In this document: positions 45,373-53,100 of the stretch, piece after piece | Layout of the letters: each line of letters opens with the position of its first letter | How positions within the stretch are numbered: position 1 is the first letter of the stretch | Assembly: GCA_000989525.1 (NCBI GenBank) | Contig: LBON01000002.1 | Span: 186,977 to 250,976 of the forward strand | DNA: 64,000 nt | Origin: a candidate division TM6 bacterium GW2011_GWF2_32_72 | GTDB lineage: Bacteria > Babelota > Babeliae > Babelales > GWF2-32-72 | Direction of reading: 5' to 3' | Made by a program: the position numbers and the translations under genes | Notes under the pieces: model-generated | What the model was told of the DNA's origin: nothing | Seen by the model: only the letters and a program-made list of their open reading frames with translations | The model's database searches: none

Positions 45373-47540
45373 TTTAAATCTGTTGTTAAAAATTCTTTTA
45401 AAAATGTCTTTCTCGAAAAACCTTTGGTGTTTTTTACAGCCATACCTATGGCCTTACTTTGTCCAATAAATATACATAACCTCTTTGCCCGTGTAATTGC
45501 GGTATAAATTAAATTTCGCTGTAACAATGTAAAATGTTGCATAAAAATTGGAATTATTACAGCCGCATACTCAGAACCCTGACTCTTATGAACAGTAACA
45601 GCATAGGCCAACACTAATTCATCCAATTCATCAAATTCATATTGAACCATTTTATCTAAAACACGTACAACAACAATTTTATCAGTAAGATCAATCTCTT
45701 GAATAATGCCAATATCACCATTGTATACATCTTTATCGTAGTTATTACGAATCTGCATAACCTTGTCGCCAATCTTAAAAATATACCCAGCTCTACTAAT
45801 TTGTTTTTCTGTATTATTTGGATTTAAAATTTGCTGTAAATCATAATTTAATTTTTGAGTTCCTGCACCACCTCGATTCATAGGAGTCAGAATACAAGCA
45901 TCATCAACAGAGATTCCAAACTTTTGTAACCCGCCCAACAAGATGCGTTTTAAATGATGTGTAACATTTTCAACATCTTCTTCTTTGATAAAGAAAAAAT
46001 CACGCTTACATGCAGGATCATAACTTTGCGGAAATTCTCCTCGATTAATTCTATGTGCATTTGTGATAATTAAACTATCTTGAGCCTGTCTAAAAATTTC
46101 AGTCAACATAGTTGTTGGCACAACACCGCTTTCAATCAAATTTTTCAAAAAATTACCTGGCCCAACAGAAGGAAGTTGATCAACATCACCAATAAATAAA
46201 AGATGAGCATCAAAAGAAACAGCTTTCAAAACAGCTAACGCCATAAAAACATCAATCATAGAAGTTTCATCTACAATTAAAAAATCACTTTTAATACTAT
46301 TATTTTCATTATGCGCAAAAGACATAGTTGTAAAATCAAACTCTAACAAACGATGCAATGTAACCGCGTGTCTTCCAGTGCTTTCCATAATCCTCTTGGC
46401 TGCTCGACCAGTTGGTGCCGCCAGACGATAAGATATTTTGTTTTCTTCCAAAGAAGATATTAATTTTTTTATTAAAGTTGTCTTTCCGGTTCCAGGACCA
46501 CCTGTAACAATAGATACTTTGTTTTTAAGTGCACTTAAAACACCAAGCTGCTGTTTTTCATTTAAACAAGAACCGTCTGCCGCAGGCTTACGAATGGATT
46601 CATAAACTTCATCAAAATTAATTTTTAGCTTTGATGGATATTCGAGCAATGTTTTTAGCCTGTGAGCAATCGCTTTTTCTGAAAAATAGTATTGAGTTAA
46701 CGTTAAAAAATGCTGAGCTTCATCCTGAATCAGCTTAATCTTTTCCTGATCATGTAGTTCATGCAAACCCTTTTTAATAATTGAACCATCAATTTCTGAA
46801 TCCAATTCTAATAACTTAAAAGTTTTTTCACGCAATTCTTCTAATTCAACATATAAACCGCCAGAAGAAACACTATCTGCAATTGAATGCAATATCCCTG
46901 CTTTTGCTCGTTTTACCGACTTAGGATCATATCCCAAATTTTGTGCAATTTGATCTGCTGTTTTAAAACCAATTCCCCAAATATCTTCAGAAAGTTTATA
47001 CGGATTTTCTGTAACAATTGCGATAGAAGCCTGACCATATTTTTTATAAATTTTTACAGAATACGCAGTTGAAACACCTTTATCTTGTAAAAAAACCATA
47101 ATCTTAGAAATTTCTTTTTGATCTTCCCAAGCCTTGGCAATCATATCTACACGCTTTGCACCAATTCCTGGAACATCTTTCAATCGCTCAGGAAATTTAT
47201 CAATAACTTCCAAAACATCTGCACCAAAATGATCAACTAATTTCTCTGCATAAACTTTACCAATGCCCTTGATCATTCCTGAACCAAGATATTTTTTTAA
47301 ACCAATAATACTATTTGGTAATGTTGTTGTTGCTTCAGTTGCATCAAATTGACGTCCAAACTTAGAGTGAACAATCCATTTGCCCTTCAAAGAAACAGTT
47401 TGACCAGGTTGCAAACCAGGAAGAAAACCTTTTACAGTTTCCGTGTTTTTGGAATTAATTTGTAAAAGAAAAACGGAATATCCATTTTCTTGATTTTGAA
47501 ATAAAAAACGGTCAATCAGACCTGTGACTTCTTCTAACAT
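45363..47540 (-). CDS. recD2: RecD2-family DNA helicase
   Basis: 725 residues. The N-terminal OB/HhH region contains G-I-G-K-V-Y-A-E-K-L and V-P-G-I-G-A-K-R; superfamily 1B helicase motifs follow: G-G-P-G-T-G-K-T-T-L (I), D-E-T-S-M-I-D (II), G-D-V-D-Q-L-P-S-V-G-P-G (III) and V-H-K-S-Q-G-S-E-Y (V). RecD2 works without RecBC in 5'-3' unwinding and DNA repair. Its ATG directly follows the ftsY stop, so the two are co-translated. Confidence 0.95.
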   Translation of the reverse strand: MLEEVTGLIDRFLFQNQENGYSVFLLQINSKNTETVKGFLPGLQPGQTVSLKGKWIVHSKFGRQFDATEATTTLPNSIIGLKKYLGSGMIKGIGKVYAEKLVDHFGADVLEVIDKFPERLKDVPGIGAKRVDMIAKAWEDQKEISKIMVFLQDKGVSTAYSVKIYKKYGQASIAIVTENPYKLSEDIWGIGFKTADQIAQNLGYDPKSVKRAKAGILHSIADSVSSGGLYVELEELREKTFKLLELDSEIDGSIIKKGLHELHDQEKIKLIQDEAQHFLTLTQYYFSEKAIAHRLKTLLEYPSKLKINFDEVYESIRKPAADGSCLNEKQQLGVLSALKNKVSIVTGGPGTGKTTLIKKLISSLEENKISYRLAAPTGRAAKRIMESTGRHAVTLHRLLEFDFTTMSFAHNENNSIKSDFLIVDETSMIDVFMALAVLKAVSFDAHLLFIGDVDQLPSVGPGNFLKNLIESGVVPTTMLTEIFRQAQDSLIITNAHRINRGEFPQSYDPACKRDFFFIKEEDVENVTHHLKRILLGGLQKFGISVDDACILTPMNRGGAGTQKLNYDLQQILNPNNTEKQISRAGYIFKIGDKVMQIRNNYDKDVYNGDIGIIQEIDLTDKIVVVRVLDKMVQYEFDELDELVLAYAVTVHKSQGSEYAAVIIPIFMQHFTLLQRNLIYTAITRAKRLCIFIGQSKAIGMAVKNTKGFSRKTFLKEFLTTDLKCV

Positions 47541-48431
47541 CTACTCGCTCAACAAATCTTGAACAAATTTTTTGGAATCAAAAACATCAAAATCATCAAT
47601 TTTTTCACCAAAAGAAATATACGCAACTGGAACTTTGATCTCTTTTTCAATTGCAAAAACAATTCCACCCTTGGCTGTTCCATCCATCTTAGTCAAAATG
47701 ATTCCATCTAATTTTGTACTTTCATTAAATATTTTTGCCTGCTCAAGCGAATTTTGACCAAGCATTGAATCTATTGTTAACAAACTTGCAACCTTCTTTC
47801 CTGGCGCAACTTTTGTTACAACATTGCCAATTTTTTCAAGCTCTTTCATCAAATTTGTTTTTGTTTGAAGCCTGCCTGCGGTATCAATAATCACAGCATC
47901 AAAGGCTTCATCTACAAATTTTTTACAACCTGAAAACACAACCGAAGCCGGGTCTTGATTATCTTTACCAACAACAACTTCTACACCAATTTTACTTCCC
48001 CAGCTTACAAGCTGTTCTGTTGCTGCAGCACGAAAAGTATCACCGGCAACTAATAAAACTTTTTTGCCTTCATTTTTTAACATGTTGGCCAATTTAGCAG
48101 CAAAAGTAGTTTTACCGCTTCCATTAATTCCAACTAAAAGAAAAATCTGTGTGTCTTTAAAATTTGAATCTTTTTGCAACATGTTTAAAAGCTGATCTTC
48201 TAAAGCTTTTTTTAAATCTTCACCCTCAGAAATTTCACCATTGGCAAATCTTTCTGATAAATTTTTTATAATTTCTTGAGTTGGTTTTACGCCTACATCT
48301 GCAGAAATTAAAATCTCTTCTAACTCTTTTAAAACTGATGAATCAATTTGCTGACGAGAAAAAAGAGAATGCATCTTACTTGTAAAACTGTTATAAACTT
48401 TTTGTAACTTATTCTTAATAAAGTTAAACAC
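47541..48431 (-). CDS. ftsY: Signal recognition particle receptor FtsY
   Basis: 296 residues, essentially the NG domain. G-I-N-G-S-G-K-T-T-F-A-A-K-L is the P-loop, D-T-A-G-R-L-Q-T-K the G3, T-K-M-D-G-T-A-K-G-G the G4 and later motifs. The acidic A domain of E. coli FtsY is absent, so membrane contact probably uses the short amphipathic N-terminus. FtsY docks SRP-ribosome complexes at SecYEG. It heads the ftsY-recD2-amidase-GerMN run. Confidence 0.96.
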   Translation of the reverse strand: MFNFIKNKLQKVYNSFTSKMHSLFSRQQIDSSVLKELEEILISADVGVKPTQEIIKNLSERFANGEISEGEDLKKALEDQLLNMLQKDSNFKDTQIFLLVGINGSGKTTFAAKLANMLKNEGKKVLLVAGDTFRAAATEQLVSWGSKIGVEVVVGKDNQDPASVVFSGCKKFVDEAFDAVIIDTAGRLQTKTNLMKELEKIGNVVTKVAPGKKVASLLTIDSMLGQNSLEQAKIFNESTKLDGIILTKMDGTAKGGIVFAIEKEIKVPVAYISFGEKIDDFDVFDSKKFVQDLLSE

Positions 48432-48642
48432 AAAAACCTCAATATAAAGTGTTGCTAGAAATTACTTGATTAAACGGTAATTATAACACATTTTTTAAAG
48501 TTTATTAGCCCAAAAACATTAAATATAAATGTTGAAAAATTCAGATCTAAAAAATCTATATTTTAAAATTAATAACTGGCCTCTTCGATGCTTAGACACA
48601 CTTTGCTATTTTTTATACCGAGGGCCTATATAAAAATTATTT

Positions 48643-48673
48643 AAAGAATACCATCCTGAGCTAGTCGAAGGAA
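48643..48673. repeat. Degenerate copy of the dispersed repeat
   Basis: CCATCCTGAGCTAGTCGAAG (48651-48670), continuing GA, matches arm 3 of the 29.2-29.5 kb element with a T-to-A change in the core. The flanking GACGGA present at 29.4 kb is replaced by GA. Confidence 0.7.
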
Positions 48674-48887
48674 AAGTCCAATTTACCACCTTAAAGAAAT
48701 CTCCGTACCACGGCCAAAAACACCCGAAATAACCTAAAATCATCAATAAACACCCATTTATAAAACACTCAAAGCATCCATTAAATCGGGTAAAAAATAC
48801 CAGCAAATCATCAACCACAGCCTTCAAAAGCAACTTAGAGCTACTTAAATACTAAAAACCCCTATTTAAAGCCCAATCTGACCCCGC

Positions 48888-48915
48888 TTGACGCCACCCA
48901 CCCAACTGTTAAACT
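48888..48915 (+). promoter_or_regulatory. Promoter of the interrupted gene
   Basis: TTGACG (48888-48893), 16 bases, TAAACT (48910-48915). The ribosome-binding site GGAGG and ATG at 48953 follow about 40 bases on. Confidence 0.55.
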
Positions 48916-48952
48916 AATTACAAATGGTATTTTTTAATTTTTGGAGGTAATT

Positions 48953-49417
48953 ATGTTAAAGAAATATATGTTAATCGCTATGTTAGCGCTTTTAGGAACA
49001 AAAGAAGTTGAAGCTTCTAAAGCTGTAAAGGTTCTTAGTTTTGTTGGAGGTGCCGCTGGCACCGCAGCTTGAAGTTATGGTTTTTATACGCATGACAGAG
49101 AGTTAAGAAATCAAATAGAGGCTCTAAGATTAGAAGCGGCAAAAAGAGATATGCAAAAAAAAGAAGAATTGATTTCAAATCAACAAAAACAAATAGAACA
49201 ATTACAAAAAGAAACATCCGAGTTAAAGATAGAACACCCAAACACAGCATTAAAGAAAGTTGCCATTGCTGCAAGCATTGGACTTGTACCTCTTGCAATT
49301 AATACATTTGGCAGTGCTCTTTTAAATAAGGGAGCTGAAGTGTTAGCTTCGGCAGCCGAAGAACCTATGAAAAAGTTTTTTGAAGCAACTGTTAATAGTT
49401 ATTTCGCAAAAAACTAA
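48953..49417 (+). pseudogene. Membrane/coiled-coil protein gene interrupted by TGA
   Basis: ATG at 48953 has a good GGAGG site and promoter. The frame runs 39 codons, meets TGA at 49070-49072, and then continues open for 115 codons to 49417. Before the stop: a hydrophobic signal-like start and a G-G-A-A-G-T-A-A membrane segment; after it: S-Y-G-F-Y-T, a coiled coil (R-N-Q-I-E-A-L-R-L-E-A-A-K-R), a second hydrophobic segment (KVAIAASIGLVPLAINTFG) and a helical tail. The protein makes sense only as one unit. TGA is an ordinary stop elsewhere in the window. It has an intact terminator, so the mutation may be recent. Confidence 0.72.
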
Positions 49418-49442
49418 GTAATTACTAAAATAACAAATAAAG

Positions 49443-49468
49443 AGCCCACTGTTTTCAGTGGGCTTTTT
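49443..49468 (+). terminator. Terminator after the interrupted gene
   Basis: AGCCCACTG (49443-49451) pairs with CAGTGGGCT (49456-49464) around TTTT, then TTTTT. Confidence 0.93.
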
Positions 49469-49523
49469 ATTTGCCCAAAAATCAACCGGACCTTCCTCTT
49501 ACCTGGAAAATCTGAAAAACCAA

Positions 49524-49532
49524 TGTTATACT
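49524..49532 (+). promoter_or_regulatory. Extended -10 promoter of prfB
   Basis: TGTTATACT contains TATACT with an upstream TG. No good -35 lies at the right spacing, so activity is inferred from the extended -10 alone. It is about 40 bases before prfB. Confidence 0.4.
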
Positions 49533-49572
49533 TGAATTTTCAGACAAATCCTAATCTAGAAAGTAGTATAAA

Positions 49573-50658
49573 ATGTTAGTAGATGATTTAAAGGAAAGAT
49601 TAAAACAAATTGAACCTGATATTCAGTCCATCAAAGATTTTTGGCAAAATTCCAAACAAGAAGAAGAATTCAACAGATTAAAAACAATTTGTGATCAGGA
49701 TGATTTTTGGCAGAATCCAGATCAGGCTCAAATTTCCAAAGCCTTTCAGGCTGTTAAAAATCAAAGAGATCAATATTTAGAAGTCACAAATGGCTACAAA
49801 GATATGATAGAAATGCTGGATCTTTTTGCAGATGATGAAGAAGAAATTAAAAAATTAGAAATCGATGTAAAAAGGCTTTGCAAGAAAATCACATCTTTTA
49901 AGATCAACCTTTTAATGAGTTCTGAAGAAGATAAAAACAACTGTTTTTTAAGTATAAACTCAGGTGCAGGAGGAACAGAATCCCAAGATTGGGCAAGCAT
50001 GCTATTGCGAATGTACCTTCGTTTTTGTGAACGGAACAATTTTGACGTTGAAGAAATTGACCTTCAAACAGGTGAAGAAGCAGGGATAAAATCTGCAACA
50101 TTATTTATTAAAGGCAAAAACGCATATGGACTTCTCAAAGGTGAGCACGGTGTGCATAGGCTTGTTCGAATTTCCCCTTTTGATGCCAACAAAAGAAGAC
50201 ACACTTCTTTTGCATCAGTCTCAGTTACGCCAGAAGCTCCTGATGTAAAAATAGAAATTGACCCCAAAGATTTAAGAATTGACACATATCGTGCAAGTGG
50301 TGCTGGCGGTCAACACGTTAACAAAACAGAATCTGCTGTTCGCATCACACACATCCCAACAAATACAGTTGTTCAATGCCAAAACGAACGCTCCCAAATA
50401 AAAAATAGAGAAACAGCTATGAAAATGTTGATGTCAAAACTTGTTCAAAAACAAAAAGAAGAAAAAGATGCGGCAAATGCAAAAATAGAAAGAAAAAAAA
50501 TTGAATGGGGGTCTCAAATAAGATCATACGTCCTTCATCCATACAAAATGGTTAAAGATCACAGAACTGAGATTGAATCTCCTGTACCAGACACTATACT
50601 AGATGGTGACTTAACCGAGTTTATTGAAAAGTTTTTGATCTGGAATAGTCAAAACTAA
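49573..50658 (+). CDS. prfB: Peptide chain release factor 2
   Basis: 361 residues in a single frame. G-A-G-G-T-E-S-Q-D-W is the domain 2 start, S-P-F the stop-codon-reading tripeptide of RF2 (UAA/UGA), and S-G-A-G-G-Q-H-V-N-K the GGQ peptidyl-hydrolysis motif. The programmed +1 frameshift at codon ~25 that autoregulates RF2 in many bacteria is absent: no in-frame TGA interrupts the N-terminus. RF2 presence shows UGA is a stop here. Confidence 0.97.
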   Translation: MLVDDLKERLKQIEPDIQSIKDFWQNSKQEEEFNRLKTICDQDDFWQNPDQAQISKAFQAVKNQRDQYLEVTNGYKDMIEMLDLFADDEEEIKKLEIDVKRLCKKITSFKINLLMSSEEDKNNCFLSINSGAGGTESQDWASMLLRMYLRFCERNNFDVEEIDLQTGEEAGIKSATLFIKGKNAYGLLKGEHGVHRLVRISPFDANKRRHTSFASVSVTPEAPDVKIEIDPKDLRIDTYRASGAGGQHVNKTESAVRITHIPTNTVVQCQNERSQIKNRETAMKMLMSKLVQKQKEEKDAANAKIERKKIEWGSQIRSYVLHPYKMVKDHRTEIESPVPDTILDGDLTEFIEKFLIWNSQN

Positions 50659-50671
50659 ATAAAAGGACAGT

Positions 50672-51127
50672 ATGAAAAAACAAGTTTTATTATCAATTAC
50701 AGCTATTTCTCTTTTAGCAACAACAGGTTGCTTAGGCGAGAAAGAAAAAAACAGTAAGGAAAAAGAAATGATACAAACAACAGCATCAGGTTTAAAATTT
50801 GAAATTTTGCAAGCTGCGCCCAAAGATGCAAAGAAACCACTACCAAAACAAATTGTAACTGTTCATTATACCGGTTGGTTAGATGATAACGGCAAACCAG
50901 GCAAAAAATTTGACAGTAGTGTTGATCGTGGTGAAAAATTTCAATTCCCAATTGGGGTTGGCATGGTTATCAAAGGTTGGGATGAAGGTGTTTTAGATAT
51001 GCAACTTGGCGAAAAACGCCGTTTAATTATTCCTGCAAATCTTGGCTACGGATCTCGTGGTGCAGGAGCCATTATTCCACCAAATGCAACTTTAATTTTT
51101 GACGTTGAATTATTTGACGCTCAATAA
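50672..51127 (+). CDS. FKBP-type peptidyl-prolyl isomerase, probable lipoprotein
   Basis: 151 residues. The signal ends A-T-T-G-C (Cys20), a weak but plausible lipobox. After a short linker the FKBP domain follows: V-H-Y-T-G-W-L, F-D-S-S, G-M-V-I-K-G-W-D-E-G-V, G-Y-G-S-R-G-A-G-A-I-I-P-P-N-A-T-L. These active-site residues are all conserved, so it should be an active periplasmic prolyl isomerase. It begins 13 bases after prfB. Confidence 0.93.
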   Translation: MKKQVLLSITAISLLATTGCLGEKEKNSKEKEMIQTTASGLKFEILQAAPKDAKKPLPKQIVTVHYTGWLDDNGKPGKKFDSSVDRGEKFQFPIGVGMVIKGWDEGVLDMQLGEKRRLIIPANLGYGSRGAGAIIPPNATLIFDVELFDAQ

Positions 51128-51161
51128 AATCACTAATTCAATTTTAAATTTATATAAAAAT

Positions 51162-51191
51162 AAAAAAGAGGTTTTTTACAGCCTCTTTTTT
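51162..51191. terminator. Bidirectional terminator
   Basis: AAAAAAGAGG (51162-51171) pairs with CCTCTTTTTT (51182-51191). It lies between the FKBP gene and the convergent ankyrin gene. Confidence 0.85.
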
Positions 51192-51213
51192 ATTTTACTT
51201 TTACAGAAAATTT

Positions 51214-51906
51214 TTACAAAGATGTGGACTGTTTCCGAATATTATCACTAGATAAATCGTAAATTAAATGCTCGTCCAGCCAATCAAATATATACGCACT
51301 TAAATTATTCCAAGCACTTACCGGTAAAAAATTTAATAAATGTTCATAAAACATCTCAATATCGGGGCCCGTCAAAACAGGTCTTTTATAAATATTTATT
51401 TGAGGAGAAACATCTAAATATCTTTCAAAATTACAAATAACTTTAGCAACAAGCACCTGTTCTACTTTTGAAAAACCACCCCAAAAATCTTCTGAATGTT
51501 TTCCAAATAGTTTCTTCAAAACATTTTTTTTATGAAAAAGAGCTTTAAGCCTTCTATCAACAACACAGAGATCATTAACAACATTTTTTTTCAACAGAAC
51601 TTTAACAATATCGATATTACCCAAAGCACAAGCCTCCTCCAATGGGGTTCTTCCACAAAAATTCAACCAAACAATACCCTCTTTTGGACAATCTATAAGC
51701 AAATATTCAATCAAAGAGGTAGAACATATACCCATGGAAGAAAGAACAATCGCCTTAGTTAAAATATTCGAAACATATAAATCATCTTTTTCATTATATT
51801 CCGAGGCGGAAATGCCACCGATTATAAAAAACAACAACCCCATTATGCCATTTTTAATAATTTTTTCCCTAAATACAAAATATAAAATATCAAATAGAAT
51901 CTTCAT
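51214..51906 (-). CDS. Ankyrin-repeat-like secreted protein (copy 2 of a pair)
   Basis: About 230 residues from ATG at 51906, which has GGGGAGAAG in front and overlaps the preceding gene by 17 bases; an internal ATG at 51843 would give a shorter signal. The hydrophobic N-terminus is long. W-L-N-F-C-G-R-T-P-L-E-E-A-C-A-L-G-N-I-D-I-V-K-V-L-L is an ankyrin repeat. A flanking S-S-x3-C-S-T motif and the later F-W-x2-F-x3-E-Q-V-x-V-A segment are shared with the upstream gene, marking a tandem duplication. Rest unrecognised. Confidence 0.7.
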   Translation of the reverse strand: MKILFDILYFVFREKIIKNGIMGLLFFIIGGISASEYNEKDDLYVSNILTKAIVLSSMGICSTSLIEYLLIDCPKEGIVWLNFCGRTPLEEACALGNIDIVKVLLKKNVVNDLCVVDRRLKALFHKKNVLKKLFGKHSEDFWGGFSKVEQVLVAKVICNFERYLDVSPQINIYKRPVLTGPDIEMFYEHLLNFLPVSAWNNLSAYIFDWLDEHLIYDLSSDNIRKQSTSL

Positions 51907-52555
51907 CTTCTCCCCTATCAAAAAGCCTATCCTCTTTAAAAGATCGCAGATCAATTAAATCTTTATATTTAAGTATTTCATCCTGAATGGCACATTTAAG
52001 AGAAGGAGGTACAAACTTTAATATATATTTTTCAAATCGATTAACATCTTCTTCAGTCAAACAAATATCCATATAATGTTTTATTTTATAATTAGAGTCT
52101 AAAGATTCATTCATACAAATTAACACATTCGCCACAAAAACTTGTTCCATAGTTGTAAAGTTTTTCCAAAAAACATTTGTCTTATCGCAGATCAAATCTT
52201 CTGATGCATCGTTATTATTCACAAATGATTCCATAAAAGAATCGATATAACACGATTTATTAATGATTTTTTTATTTAATAAAATTTCAACAATTTCTAA
52301 ATCACCTAAAGCTAAAGCCTCTGTTAATGGCGTTCGGCCTTCTGAGTTAAGCCAGCAAACCTTTTTTTCTATATCTTCAGCGGCAAAATATTTAACAATA
52401 TTAGTACTACAAAGATAAAAAGAAGAAATAATAATCGCTCGGGTCATCAAATCTGATAGCCGAATATCATCTGAATTATTTAATTCAAGATTTTCTGACG
52501 CAGACAAATAAAAAAATATTTTCAAACATACCAATAACCTTAACCATTTTTTCAT
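51890..52555 (-). CDS. Ankyrin-repeat-like secreted protein (copy 1 of a pair)
   Basis: 221 residues with a signal peptide (WLRLLVCLKIFFYLSAS). W-L-N-S-E-G-R-T-P-L-T-E-A-L-A-L-G-D-L-E-I-V-E-I-L-L matches the ankyrin repeat of the next gene. The surrounding S-S-x3-C-S-T and F-W-K-N-F-x3-E-Q-V-F-V-A-N segments also match. The C-terminus is acidic (GEDEDSI) and encodes the next gene's ribosome-binding site. Confidence 0.72.
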   Translation of the reverse strand: MKKWLRLLVCLKIFFYLSASENLELNNSDDIRLSDLMTRAIIISSFYLCSTNIVKYFAAEDIEKKVCWLNSEGRTPLTEALALGDLEIVEILLNKKIINKSCYIDSFMESFVNNNDASEDLICDKTNVFWKNFTTMEQVFVANVLICMNESLDSNYKIKHYMDICLTEEDVNRFEKYILKFVPPSLKCAIQDEILKYKDLIDLRSFKEDRLFDRGEDEDSI

Positions 52556-52587
52556 ACAACCCCCATTTTTTATTTTTAAATAATTAT

Positions 52588-53010
52588 TTATTCTTTTAAT
52601 ATTTCAACAACTTCTTCTAATCCATAATTTAATGCCAATTCAAACGCCGAAATTCCATTATAAGAACTATTTTTATTCACATCTTTTTCAACTAAAAAAC
52701 TAACTACTTCAACAGAATTTTGGCTAACGGCAGCCATTAAAGGAGTCCATCCATTTTCACAATCCAAACAATTAGGTGCAAATTCATAAAAAAGTTCCAA
52801 CATGGCTACATCATTATTTCTTGCTGCTATAATCATTGGAGTTCTATCATGCCGATCTTTTATATTTAAAAGGCCGCCTTGAGAAAGATATGCATAAACG
52901 GCAACATAATCTTTATTAAAGACTGCTTGAAAAAAAGAATATGGAGACAGCAATTCAGCCTTAATCGAATAAAACATACATAAAACTAGTAAACAAAAAT
53001 TAGCCTTCAT
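52588..53010 (-). CDS. Secreted ankyrin-repeat protein
   Basis: About 140 residues from the ATG at 53010, preceded by GGGGGG. A signal peptide (ANFCLLVLCMFYSIKA) is followed by about three ankyrin repeats: D-R-H-D-R-T-P-M-I-I-A-A-R, C-E-N-G-W-T-P-L-M-A-A-V-S, Y-N-G-I-S-A-F-E-L-A. These are typical ankyrin consensus units, unlike the divergent pair that follows it on the same strand. It heads the three-gene ankyrin run. Confidence 0.85.
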   Translation of the reverse strand: MKANFCLLVLCMFYSIKAELLSPYSFFQAVFNKDYVAVYAYLSQGGLLNIKDRHDRTPMIIAARNNDVAMLELFYEFAPNCLDCENGWTPLMAAVSQNSVEVVSFLVEKDVNKNSSYNGISAFELALNYGLEEVVEILKE

Positions 53011-53100
53011 TTTCCCCCCCAAAAAAATATTTCCAATTTTTAATCTAATAAAAATTAAGCTTTTTATTCAAGAATAAAGAGAATTTATTAATATTATAGG

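Larger units (their letters stand above)
48432..48952. other. 521-base intergenic region
   Basis: Divergent region between ftsY and a plus-strand gene. It holds one degenerate dispersed repeat (48643-48673) and a promoter-like pair (48888-48915). A 75-codon minus-strand frame here (48606-48833) is a translation of the repeat and its flank, not a convincing gene. No RNA gene is evident. Confidence 0.6.

Noticed and set aside
48606-48833. 75-codon minus-strand frame between ftsY and the interrupted gene
   Set aside because: It translates the dispersed repeat (giving the F-P-S-T-S-S-G string typical of such spurious frames) and has no ribosome-binding site or recognisable domain.
48953-49417. 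Genome-wide recoding of TGA, or a selenocysteine codon
   Set aside because: Other genes (gspE, yraN) end in TGA and RF2 is present. No SECIS-like hairpin stands out after the TGA, and the context is not a redox motif.
49573-49680. Programmed +1 frameshift in prfB
   Set aside because: The N-terminal codons are open in one frame with no in-frame TGA, so no frameshift is needed.
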